NCBI GenBank assembly: GCA_022839525.1
Contig: JALHET010000101.1
Coordinates: forward strand, 1-6,882
Direction: 5' to 3'
DNA: 6,882 bases
From: Lentisphaerota bacterium
GTDB lineage: Bacteria; Verrucomicrobiota; Kiritimatiellia; RFP12; UBA1067
Shown: positions 1 to 6,361 of the stretch, one piece after another
Position numbering within the stretch: the first letter of the stretch is position 1
Layout: each line of letters starts with the position of its first letter
Translations under genes and position numbers: made by a program
The notes under the pieces: model-generated
Told to the model about the DNA's origin: nothing
Seen by the model: the letters and a program-made list of their open reading frames with translations, nothing else
Database searches by the model: none

Positions 1-671
1 ACAGAACCGTCGCCCGCTTGACGGCGCCTCAGAAAAATCAGCGCATGCGCACAGGCTCCGGTAAAGGCGGGAAGCTGATAGATTTCAAGCGCGGGCGCAC
101 GCAGGTAATGCCACAGGAAAGTGGAGTAAATGGTGGCTAACGTAAACGAACAGCAGATCCATTGTGACTTCCCAAACAACCAGGCGAGCCTGAACAGATA
201 ATAGACGGTCAGCAACCCAAGCAGGATCTGGTAGATGCCGAGCTTAAAGAAGAACGTCTGCGTCTGCCGGTTAACGTCAAAGTCGGGGTTGAATGCGAGT
301 TCTGCCCAAACGGGGGGCAAATAGGCAACCGTATAGGCAATCCCGTATTTGGAATAGAAACGCTCTTTCTTGTCGTTCGAGTAAAAATATTGACCGCGCG
401 GCTGATCCATTCCGGAAATGATATCCCGCATCGCGTACGGGATTCCCAACTGCCCGCGCTTGGCGAGTTGAATGGATTCGTTGCGCGGCACAAAATTATC
501 GCCCGGATAAGGGAATTTCGGCAACGTCAGGATTGCCACAACGAGGAAGAACAGACACGTTACGGCCAACCCGCGCCATGCGTTCCTCAAGGACAACCCT
601 TGGATATCGGCCACCACCACCTGAACCTTCGGACTGTTTTGCTGACTCGTCTTTTTAAATGAAACTCCCAT
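1..671 (-). CDS. GT-C-like membrane glycosyltransferase, N-terminal part (runs off left edge)
   Basis: I translated this frame by hand: it is open from the ATG at 671 to the window edge, giving 223 residues with no stop. The start is supported by AGGGGA nine bases upstream (681-686) and by an in-frame TAA just before it. The protein has a polar N-terminus of about 33 residues, then hydrophobic segments near 34-51, 108-125, 142-164, 171-188 and 199-215. After the first helix, a loop of about 55 residues carries an acidic position (Asn64-Glu65), followed by a Tyr-Ser-Lys-Tyr-Gly stretch near 106-110. A first extracytoplasmic loop with an acidic residue, followed by many helices, is typical of GT-C enzymes (GT39/ArnT/PMT type), which transfer sugars from polyprenyl-phosphate donors outside the cytoplasmic membrane. 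It starts 22 bases after the GH172 gene, so co-transcription is likely. The catalytic assignment is inference; it may be another polytopic membrane protein. Confidence 0.72.
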   Translation of the reverse strand, partial: MGVSFKKTSQQNSPKVQVVVADIQGLSLRNAWRGLAVTCLFFLVVAILTLPKFPYPGDNFVPRNESIQLAKRGQLGIPYAMRDIISGMDQPRGQYFYSNDKKERFYSKYGIAYTVAYLPPVWAELAFNPDFDVNRQTQTFFFKLGIYQILLGLLTVYYLFRLAWLFGKSQWICCSFTLATIYSTFLWHYLRAPALEIYQLPAFTGACAHALIFLRRRQAGDGS

Positions 672-680
672 GGCTGTTTA

Positions 681-686
681 TCCCCT
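681..686 (-). promoter_or_regulatory. Ribosome binding site of the membrane protein gene
   Basis: On the minus strand AGGGGA lies nine bases before the ATG at 671. It sits in the 22-base gap after the GH172 stop codon, which supports translation of the downstream gene from the same transcript. Confidence 0.55.
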
Positions 687-693
687 ATGCGTG

Positions 694-3027
694 CTAGAGA
701 TTTTCATTCGACGTGTCGTCCGCCGGACGGACGGCATGGCCCGGCATCAGATAAACGCGCGGCGGCATCGGAGGCCGGTCGCCGGAGGTTTCGGGAACAA
801 GGATCTTCCGGCGGATGCGAACGGTCTGCCCCGTTTTGTCCGCCCAGCCGGGGAAAGGCCCGCCGTGTTGCTGGCCGGACTGGACACAGGGGAAAGCGTT
901 GGGAACAAATTGCCAGAAGGCCATGGTCGGGAAAATCCCCGGCACAGTTTCATACGGTTTCCATTTCGCTTTCGGGTCGTCCGCGCCTGCTGAAGGCACC
1001 CGGTAGTCCCAGGACACATCGCTGACAACGTTTGTGAAAAACGAACTGAAGCCAACGGAGATAAATGAATACTGATGGTTCGGGGTGATCTCTGCCTCGA
1101 GCATGTGCTCGCCAGGGGTCAGCTCAACCGGAAACGCCTGCCAAATCTGCGGATGGTTCCCGGCACCGACAGGATTCCCATCAACAAACAGCTTATAGTC
1201 TCCTAACCCATGCGCGCCAAAAATCGCGCGCCCCGGCTTTTCCCCCCTCCAGGCCAACAGCTTTGCCTGCTCGGCAACTTCCCCGGGAACTCCGGGAGAG
1301 CCCGCCACCGCGACATAGGTGTCGCGTGCGGCCGGATACCCCTCCATCATTTCGCGGTACGCCGCCGCGCGCAGTTGAAAAACGAACCGGTCCGCACTGT
1401 TGCCGAACGCGCCGGCATAAAATTCGGACCGCTCGCGCGCGTCAGCGATCAACCCCATCCGCTCCAGCTCAAACAATTCATCCATGATGGTCACCACGCC
1501 GACACGGTCAATAGCGGGGAAACGCTTCTCAGGTGCCGGAATCTCACTGCCCGCAAGCACGGGCCGATCCTGATACCAGTAAGCGACGGCGGAGAGATAC
1601 CCTCCCGCACGGTTGGCGTCGCCAAACTCAAGATTCATGCGCAAATCTTCGGCGAACGTGACGGGATCAGAGGGATGAAACCGGTACTGCGCCGTGCGCA
1701 TGGCGGCTTTCTCCAACAGCCCGTGAAACGGCAGTTCAAAATGCCCGAAATAATACCAGCCTCCATTGAAATAATCCTCTAAGCCGGTTCCGAGGCAACA
1801 GGGCGTCTTGCTGCCGTCACGGTAAAAGGACTCATCCCCCTCCAGAATGTTCCATCCGCCGTCCATCCCCAACGCGATCAGGTAACAACCGACATATTTA
1901 CCCTTCCCGCTTGTGCGCATCATACGGAAGGGCTGTCCCGACGACACCGATGAATTGAAGGAGGCGTGCAGATAAAGCGCGTCGGCCACATCCCCAGTCA
2001 CCACGTCGGCAGAACTCTCACAGTTCACCGCAACGGGGCCATCGTTGCGGATCTGCAAACGCGCACCCTTGCGGAACGGCATCGGCAACCGGCACACATA
2101 AACACCGTCGACGAACGCCATCGCCGCGCTCGTGAATTCGCGCGGGTGCAGCCCGTTGCAGAAGAAGTCGCCCAGCGGGGCCTGAATGCTGGCGTGCGGG
2201 GAACCGTCCCAATACGCCTCCAGCACAAGACTGCGCAACATCAGCGACCGGACGACCGCACTCGCCGCTCCAAAACCAAGGCGTATCCGCAACGTCGAGA
2301 CCATTCCCTCCCCGGCTACCGCAAGAATTTCGGTGGCCTGCTTAGGCGCAATCTCCTGCGTGTCCCAGCTTTTGCTTTGAGCGGCCTGCTTCACGGTCTC
2401 GCGCGTCTGGCGCAACACGCTGTTGCACCGCATCAGCGTATTGCTTGTTGCCTCATCATAGCGGTTGGGCCATGAGACCACACGCGTGCGGGGCGGATAC
2501 TGCTCGTAGTTGATGTGAAAGTAAGAACGCGCATCCGGCGTCCGGTTGGGAACGCGAACCACGACACGCAAAGACTGCTGATACGGAATCGGAAGGTATG
2601 AATACGCGCCGCCGCTTGCGACGCCCTGAAGAGGGCTGAGCCGGGCGTCCCCGCCAAAAAGATCTTCCGGCTTGAGCCGCAACCTCGGCTCCGTCTCGCC
2701 GTCGAAATAAAAACGCCATTCCGTGACCGGAAAATTCGTTTGCCAAATGCGCGTCAGGCATCCCGGGCCGGTGAGGCGGATGACCTCATAACAGTCGTTG
2801 CCCTCACACGGCGTGAAGACCTGCCACCAGTCCACATTACCGCCCCGGCGGTCGTAGGTCGACTCCATGCCGCTGACCGCCCGCACCGGACGGCAAAACG
2901 ACAGCACATCGGTAAGCTGCGCGGTTTTCGTCTCAACAGAAACCGGAATACGGTTCCACTTGCACCCTCCGGTTAAAAGCGAGAGGGAAAGCAGCGTGAA
3001 AAAGAGTGCCCCAAGCGTTTTTTTCAT
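694..3027 (-). CDS. DUF2961 / glycoside hydrolase family 172 lipoprotein
   Basis: This 777-residue protein is probably exported and lipid-anchored. A lysine pair and a hydrophobic run (about 4-18) lead to Leu-Thr-Gly-Gly-Cys with Cys22 as the putative acylated residue; threonine at -3 makes the lipobox imperfect. Residues about 50-490 match the DUF2961 pattern: Ser-Thr-Tyr-Asp-Arg-Arg-Gly-Gly-Asn at 56-64, GPG near 87, a YFDGE motif at 107-111, GDFF at 286-289, PMPF at 315-318, EGDE at 396-399, GTGLEDYF at 413-420 and AYWYQ at 482-486. Characterised GH172 enzymes cleave alpha-D-fructofuranosidic or alpha-D-arabinofuranosidic links. Glu396 and Glu417 are 21 residues apart, the same spacing as the two catalytic glutamates I recall for a Bifidobacterium enzyme (270 and 291). 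The C-terminal part (about 600-690) looks like a beta-sandwich. I chose the ATG at 3027 over the one at 3081 because only 3027 puts the signal sequence at the N-terminus. Substrate is unknown. Confidence 0.9.
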   Translation of the reverse strand: MKKTLGALFFTLLSLSLLTGGCKWNRIPVSVETKTAQLTDVLSFCRPVRAVSGMESTYDRRGGNVDWWQVFTPCEGNDCYEVIRLTGPGCLTRIWQTNFPVTEWRFYFDGETEPRLRLKPEDLFGGDARLSPLQGVASGGAYSYLPIPYQQSLRVVVRVPNRTPDARSYFHINYEQYPPRTRVVSWPNRYDEATSNTLMRCNSVLRQTRETVKQAAQSKSWDTQEIAPKQATEILAVAGEGMVSTLRIRLGFGAASAVVRSLMLRSLVLEAYWDGSPHASIQAPLGDFFCNGLHPREFTSAAMAFVDGVYVCRLPMPFRKGARLQIRNDGPVAVNCESSADVVTGDVADALYLHASFNSSVSSGQPFRMMRTSGKGKYVGCYLIALGMDGGWNILEGDESFYRDGSKTPCCLGTGLEDYFNGGWYYFGHFELPFHGLLEKAAMRTAQYRFHPSDPVTFAEDLRMNLEFGDANRAGGYLSAVAYWYQDRPVLAGSEIPAPEKRFPAIDRVGVVTIMDELFELERMGLIADARERSEFYAGAFGNSADRFVFQLRAAAYREMMEGYPAARDTYVAVAGSPGVPGEVAEQAKLLAWRGEKPGRAIFGAHGLGDYKLFVDGNPVGAGNHPQIWQAFPVELTPGEHMLEAEITPNHQYSFISVGFSSFFTNVVSDVSWDYRVPSAGADDPKAKWKPYETVPGIFPTMAFWQFVPNAFPCVQSGQQHGGPFPGWADKTGQTVRIRRKILVPETSGDRPPMPPRVYLMPGHAVRPADDTSNENL

Positions 3028-3030
3028 ACA

Positions 3031-3036
3031 CTCCTT
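3031..3036 (-). promoter_or_regulatory. Ribosome binding site of the GH172 gene, short spacer
   Basis: AAGGAG lies on the minus strand only three bases from the ATG at 3027. The spacer is shorter than usual, but no other nearby start keeps the signal peptide at the N-terminus, so it still favours 3027. Confidence 0.5.
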
Positions 3037-3100
3037 GTTACAGATGACGGCTTGTTGTCGACTGTCCTGAACGTGCCCCATTTCCGAAAAACCCCGTCAC

Positions 3101-3697
3101 TTACTCTGATTTCCTGATCAAGGCAAGGAACTCCTGCCGCGTGGCCGAGGCGTTCCTGAACGATCCCAGCACCACCGAGGTGGTCATCACCGAGTTCTGC
3201 TTCTCCACGCCGCGCATCATCATGCACAGATGGCGGCACTCCATCACCACCCCTACACCTTCGGCCTGCGCCTCCCGCAGGATCGCCTCGGCCACCTGCT
3301 CGGTCAACCGCTCCTGAATCTGCAGGCGGCGGGCGAAGCAATCGACGATCCGCGCGATCTTGCTGACGCCCATGACCTTTTCTTTCGCGATGTACCCCAC
3401 ATGGCAACGCCCATAGAACGGCAGCAGGTGATGTTCGCACAAACTGTAAATCTCGATGTCCCGTACAATGATCATGTGGTTGTGGTGCGCCTGAAACACC
3501 GCCCCGTTCAAAACCTGCCGCGGCGTCTGCGCGTAGCCGCTTGTCAGGAACGCCAGCGACTCGGCCAGCCGTTTGGGCGTGAGCTTCAGCCCCTCCCGTT
3601 CCGGATCTTCACCGAGTTCAACCAGCAGCCGGCGGACCAGTTCGGAAACACGCGCCAGATTGACCTGTTTTTTCTTCATTCTTTCACTGTACCCCAT
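3101..3697 (-). CDS. folE: GTP cyclohydrolase I (FolE, type IA)
   Basis: This 198-residue cytoplasmic enzyme converts GTP to 7,8-dihydroneopterin triphosphate and formate, the entry step to tetrahydrofolate. In bacteria the same product also feeds queuosine and, in some lineages, biopterin synthesis. The family signature is intact: [10 protein letters not shown] at 85-94, with Cys87 and His90 as zinc ligands; an HVGYI segment at 99-103; [11 protein letters not shown] at 122-132; and His156-Leu-Cys158 (third zinc ligand) followed by the MRGVEK segment at 161-166. Length is normal for the family. The ATG at 3697 has AGGTG five bases upstream; an ATG at 3679 would remove six residues and has a poorer leader. 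It is the first gene of a possible minus-strand unit, 73 bases before the GH172 gene, and has a hairpin-forming leader. The link to the glycan genes looks incidental. Confidence 0.97.
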   Translation of the reverse strand: MGYSERMKKKQVNLARVSELVRRLLVELGEDPEREGLKLTPKRLAESLAFLTSGYAQTPRQVLNGAVFQAHHNHMIIVRDIEIYSLCEHHLLPFYGRCHVGYIAKEKVMGVSKIARIVDCFARRLQIQERLTEQVAEAILREAQAEGVGVVMECRHLCMMMRGVEKQNSVMTTSVVLGSFRNASATRQEFLALIRKSE

Positions 3698-3702
3698 TCA
3701 CG

Positions 3703-3707
3703 CACCT
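3703..3707 (-). promoter_or_regulatory. Ribosome binding site deciding the folE start
   Basis: AGGTG on the minus strand lies five bases before the ATG at 3697. The alternative ATG at 3679 has only a distant GGGG, about twelve bases away, so 3697 is preferred. Confidence 0.5.
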
Positions 3708-3714
3708 GAACTCC

Positions 3715-3743
3715 AGCCGATTTCTACCTTAAAGTTATCGGCT
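3715..3743 (-). repeat. Inverted repeat in the folE leader
   Basis: AGCCGAT at 3715-3721 and ATCGGCT at 3737-3743 are perfect complements separated by 15 bases. In a minus-strand transcript they form a 7-bp hairpin that ends about eight bases before the folE Shine-Dalgarno. It could be an operator or an mRNA structure that affects translation start. Neither role is shown; only the symmetry and position are seen. Confidence 0.6.
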
Positions 3744-3750
3744 TATCGGC
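3735..3750. repeat. Tandem pair of the 8-mer TTATCGGC
   Basis: TTATCGGC occurs twice back to back (3735-3742 and 3743-3750). The first copy contains most of one arm of the folE leader inverted repeat. The second copy offers GGCC instead of AGCC, so either copy could pair with the arm at 3715-3721. Two identical half-sites in tandem also suit a protein-binding site. Confidence 0.6.
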
Positions 3751-3789
3751 CAATAAACCGCTGCGCACCGCGCACGCGCAACGCTTTGC

Positions 3790-3813
3790 CCTGGTGGGGA
3801 CACCTCCCCGAGG
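3790..3813. repeat. Small GC hairpin
   Basis: GGGGA at 3796-3800 and TCCCC at 3805-3809 enclose the loop CACC. An outer CCT/AGG pair (3790-3792, 3811-3813) can extend the stem across a small internal loop. There is no T-run on either strand, so it is not a classical terminator. Confidence 0.45.
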
Positions 3814-3839
3814 CATCCGCAACACAGTGGGCACGAGAA

Positions 3840-3872
3840 CCGGCGGACGGTTCGGGAAACCGTCCCTACCGG
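3840..3872. repeat. REP-like palindromic element
   Basis: GGACGGTT at 3845-3852 pairs perfectly with AACCGTCC at 3858-3865 across a five-base loop (CGGGA). Outside it, CCGG at 3840-3843 can pair with CCGG at 3869-3872 across an unequal internal loop (one base against three). The result is a compact GC-rich element of about 33 bases with no T-tract. Its size and shape resemble intergenic REP-type repeats. I have the impression that similar palindromes are frequent in verrucomicrobial and kiritimatiellal genomes, but I see only one copy here. Confidence 0.6.
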
Positions 3873-4107
3873 AAGAAAGGGAAACCGATCATTTTGACGC
3901 TTCCATGCGGCGCGGGGCGCTCAAGGCGATCCACGCGGAAGGAACAGCCTAATGTAACATGCACAAACACGAAACCCTATGCCAGACCAACCCTTTTTTC
4001 GGCGGTCCGAGACATCCCGCCGTGCCCCTGCTTACACACATACCCCTAACCGATTACCCTCCTCCGTCAAATTAATAAAGTCAGCGGCCCTCCAGTTTGA
4101 TATTATC

Positions 4108-4112
4108 AGGGA
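4108..4112 (+). promoter_or_regulatory. Ribosome binding site deciding the esterase start
   Basis: AGGGA at 4108-4112 is one base from the ATG at 4114, too close to serve it, but seven bases from the ATG at 4120. This favours 4120 as the true start; the difference is two residues. Confidence 0.5.
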
Positions 4113-4119
4113 CATGAAA

Positions 4120-6252
4120 ATGAACAGAACGTTTCTCGTGGCGGTGTGTGCGGCTGTAGTCGCTTGTATGGTGTCGCATGCGTATGAATTCAAGGTCGAA
4201 CGGAACATCCGGTATTCCGAGGCTTCCGACAAGTGCGTACTGGACTTGAAATGGCCGGTTGGCGTTAAAGGTTTCGCGACAGTGGTCAACCTCCATGGCG
4301 GCGGGCTCACGGGTGGCGGCAAGCATTTCGCGCTCTGGCCGGAAGAGGTCGGTGACAAGGATCCTGTCGCGCACGTGGCTGTACAATACCGGCTTCTGCC
4401 GAAGGGCGGGGGCGGTGCGGTCAAGCCTGCCGACTGCATCGCGGACGCGGCGGCGTCAGTCGCGTGGGCGCTCGCGAACACCGGTCGGTATGGCGGCGAC
4501 CCCAAGAAGGTTTTCGTCACGGGCATATCGGCGGGTGGTTACCTGACCGGGATGGTCGGCTTGGATCCCCGGTGGCTTGCGCCGCACGGTTTCAAGCCGG
4601 GCGATCTCGCGGGCATCGTGCCGCTCACAGGGCAGATGACCAAACATTTCAATGTGCGTGCGATCGGCTTCAATGACACTGACCCGCAATTCCAGCCCAA
4701 AATCGACGAATGGGCACCGCTGTTCTATGCCAAGGAAAAGAACCTGCCGCCGGCGTGCTTCTGCACGGGCGGGCGGGATGTCGAGTGGAAGTGCCGTGTG
4801 GAAGAGAACGAGCTTCTTGCGGCATCGCTCCAGAACTGCGGTTATCCGAAGACCGAGTTCCACGAGACGGAAGGCGATCACGGCGGCGGCGTGGCGGAGT
4901 CGGTCTACTTCCTGCGCGACTTCGTGATGAAGACGGTTGATGCGGGCGGCGTGGCACGGTTCGCTGACGGCGAGCGGGTGGTGTTCATCGGTGATTCGAT
5001 CACGCATGACGGTCGATATGTTTACTATCTCCAGCTTTTCCAAAACCTGCGCAATCCCGGAAGCGGCACGCGGCTTCTGAACGGCGGGATCAGCGGCGAC
5101 ACCGCAGGCGGGGGCGTGGCGCGCTGGAGTGACGATATTCTGCCGATGAAACCGGATCGTGCCTTCGTTATGTTCGGTATGAACGATGTAGGGCGGAGCA
5201 ACTATGCGACGCTTGAGCCGGACGAGGCTCAGGCGCGGAAGCGGACTGACGCGCTTGCGCGCTACGAGGCGAACCAACGCAAGCTTGCAGAGCTGATACC
5301 GGGTGCCGGGGTGAAGGCGGTATTCGTCACGCCGACGCCTTACGACCAGTACACGAACCCGGACGAGAAGGGCAACATGATCGCGGGCAACGAACAAGGT
5401 CTTGCATCCTGCGCGGATATCGTCCGCAAAATCGCGGCGGAAAAGAACTTTGGCATAGTCGATCTGCACGCGCCGATGACGCGGCTGTTCAAGGAGCATC
5501 CGGAGCAGCGATTCTGTGGGGATCGCGTGCATCCCGGGGAAGAGGGACATCTCGTGATGGCGGCGTTCTTTCTTGAGACGATGGGAATTTCGCCGGTGCT
5601 GGCGCGTACTGTGATCAATGCCGGGAAAGGCGTGGCGGAAAAGATCGGCAAGGGAGGCGCAAAAAATGTCGTACTGACGCGTGTCGCGGCATCGCCGAAA
5701 CGCGTCGCCTTTACCTACGCGCCAAAGGCGCTGCCTTTCCCGAAGCTGCCGGAGTACGAAAAGGCCGCGGCGTTCTATCCGCTCACGGAGAAGTTAAACC
5801 GTGAGGTGATTGAAGTGAAAGGCATGGAAGAAGGCTCGTATGCGTTAACGTTCGACGGCGTGGAGGTCGGCAGGTTCACAGCAGCAGAATTTGCTAAAGG
5901 CGTGAACGTTGCGCTGCTCGACACGCCGAACCAGAAGCGCGCCCTGGAGGCGGCGAAGCACATGCGCGAGCTGCACGCGCTCGATAGCCGCCTGCGCAGG
6001 TACGTGCTCGTATGCGGGATGTTGAGGCGGGCGCAGATCGATCCGGCAGATCGTGCGGCGGCGGACAAATGGCTGGACGCGTGGCTCGAGAACAACGCAG
6101 GGGTTAGCTGGATTGACGCGTACAAGGCGTATGCGTCTACCTATCGGGAGGTGCGCGATGTGAAGCCCGCGCTTGATGCGCGCGCCGAAGACCTCCACGA
6201 GTTGCTCGCCTCTATGCGTCCGGCGGTCTCGCGCGTTACGATAGAGCAATAG
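4120..6252 (+). CDS. Secreted double esterase: alpha/beta-hydrolase fused to SGNH/GDSL hydrolase
   Basis: From 4120 this encodes 710 residues. An N-terminal signal peptide (Arg3, hydrophobic core about 5-17, likely cleavage after Ser-His-Ala near 21) sends it out of the cytoplasm. Residues about 22-275 form an alpha/beta-hydrolase of the HGGG esterase type: oxyanion HGGG at 59-62, nucleophile elbow Gly-Ile-Ser137-Ala-Gly-Gly, candidate Asp220 and His254. Residues about 285-495 form an SGNH hydrolase: block I Gly-Asp-Ser293, block II Gly323 in the GGISGDT segment, block III Gly-Met-Asn355-Asp, block V Asp468-Arg-Val-His471. Both active sites look complete. Such esterases often deacylate plant polysaccharides (acetyl-xylan or feruloyl type), but the substrate is not readable here. 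Residues about 500-710 are an extra region, helical towards the end. The ATG at 4114 is an alternative start; an upstream ATG at 3979 would bury the signal peptide. It is divergent from folE and converges on the PHP gene. Confidence 0.93.
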   Translation: MNRTFLVAVCAAVVACMVSHAYEFKVERNIRYSEASDKCVLDLKWPVGVKGFATVVNLHGGGLTGGGKHFALWPEEVGDKDPVAHVAVQYRLLPKGGGGAVKPADCIADAAASVAWALANTGRYGGDPKKVFVTGISAGGYLTGMVGLDPRWLAPHGFKPGDLAGIVPLTGQMTKHFNVRAIGFNDTDPQFQPKIDEWAPLFYAKEKNLPPACFCTGGRDVEWKCRVEENELLAASLQNCGYPKTEFHETEGDHGGGVAESVYFLRDFVMKTVDAGGVARFADGERVVFIGDSITHDGRYVYYLQLFQNLRNPGSGTRLLNGGISGDTAGGGVARWSDDILPMKPDRAFVMFGMNDVGRSNYATLEPDEAQARKRTDALARYEANQRKLAELIPGAGVKAVFVTPTPYDQYTNPDEKGNMIAGNEQGLASCADIVRKIAAEKNFGIVDLHAPMTRLFKEHPEQRFCGDRVHPGEEGHLVMAAFFLETMGISPVLARTVINAGKGVAEKIGKGGAKNVVLTRVAASPKRVAFTYAPKALPFPKLPEYEKAAAFYPLTEKLNREVIEVKGMEEGSYALTFDGVEVGRFTAAEFAKGVNVALLDTPNQKRALEAAKHMRELHALDSRLRRYVLVCGMLRRAQIDPADRAAADKWLDAWLENNAGVSWIDAYKAYASTYREVRDVKPALDARAEDLHELLASMRPAVSRVTIEQ

Positions 6253-6281
6253 GCGGCAAACGGCCAGATACAGCGGCATCG

Positions 6282-6300
6282 CCAAGCATGAATGCCTTGG
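6282..6300. terminator. Possible bidirectional 3'-end hairpin
   Basis: CCAA-GCA at 6282-6288 can pair with TGC-(C)-TTGG at 6293-6300 around a TGAA tetraloop, with one bulged C. It lies about 30 bases after the esterase stop codon. There is no U-tract in either direction, so a terminator role is only a guess from position. Confidence 0.3.
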
Positions 6301-6325
6301 TCAACCCTCAACGCTCAAGTGTGGC

Positions 6326-6361
6326 GTCCACCAGATCCACCAGGTCAACAACGTCCACAAA
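6326..6361. repeat. Four degenerate 9-base tandem repeats
   Basis: Four consecutive 9-mers are visible: GTCCACCAG, ATCCACCAG, GTCAACAAC and GTCCACAAA. They are flanked by 7-base units: TCAACCC, TCAACGC, TCAAGTG at 6301-6321, and TGAACCC, TGAAACC at 6364-6377. The array is bracketed by TCAAGT-GTGG (6315-6324) and CCAC-AA-ACTTGA (6355-6366), which are complementary apart from a two-base bulge. I recall no named family for this arrangement. Confidence 0.55.

Larger units (their letters stand above)
3698..4119. other. Divergent intergenic region with inverted repeats
   Basis: I see no convincing coding signal in these 422 bases between folE (minus) and the double esterase (plus). The open frames that cross it are tails or shadows of flanking genes and lack conserved motifs. 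It holds the folE leader repeats (3715-3750), a small GC hairpin (3790-3813), a stronger REP-like palindrome (3840-3872), and a weak inverted repeat beside a T-run (4000-4022). Promoters for both genes must lie here or nearby, but I could not place a convincing -35/-10 pair for either. The last 50 bases before the esterase are AT-richer than the rest, which would suit its promoter. Confidence 0.7.

Noticed and set aside
1210..1782. 190-codon plus-strand open frame inside the GH172 gene
   Set aside because: It is a shadow of the minus-strand GH172 frame, with no domain signature and biased Arg/Pro composition.
3028..3100. Terminator between folE and the GH172 gene
   Set aside because: Only TGACGG and CCGTCA can pair, with a loop of about 50 bases and no U-tract, so no terminator is supported and read-through is possible.
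3698..3800. Tetrahydrofolate or preQ1 riboswitch upstream of folE
   Set aside because: I looked for the paired junctions and conserved loop bases of these classes and found only the simple inverted repeat and tandem 8-mers.
3952..3960. Short palindrome ATGTAACAT, operator-like
   Set aside because: It has only four bases per arm, and no second copy or promoter is recognised next to it.
4000..4022. CGGCGG / CCGCCG inverted repeat beside a run of six T
   Set aside because: On the plus strand the T-run comes before the hairpin. On the minus strand the same run reads as A. It therefore fits an intrinsic terminator in neither direction, and a 6-bp GC stem is expected by chance in this composition.
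3979..4119. Upstream ATG that would extend the double esterase by 47 residues
   Set aside because: The added residues have no signal character and would place the clear signal peptide internally; AGGGA at 4108-4112 supports the start at 4120.
4456..5550. Long 364-codon open frame on the minus strand, antisense to the double esterase
   Set aside because: It lies wholly opposite a gene with intact family motifs. Its translation is rich in Arg, Val and His, as expected from the complement of GC-rich codons, and it shows no recognisable motif.
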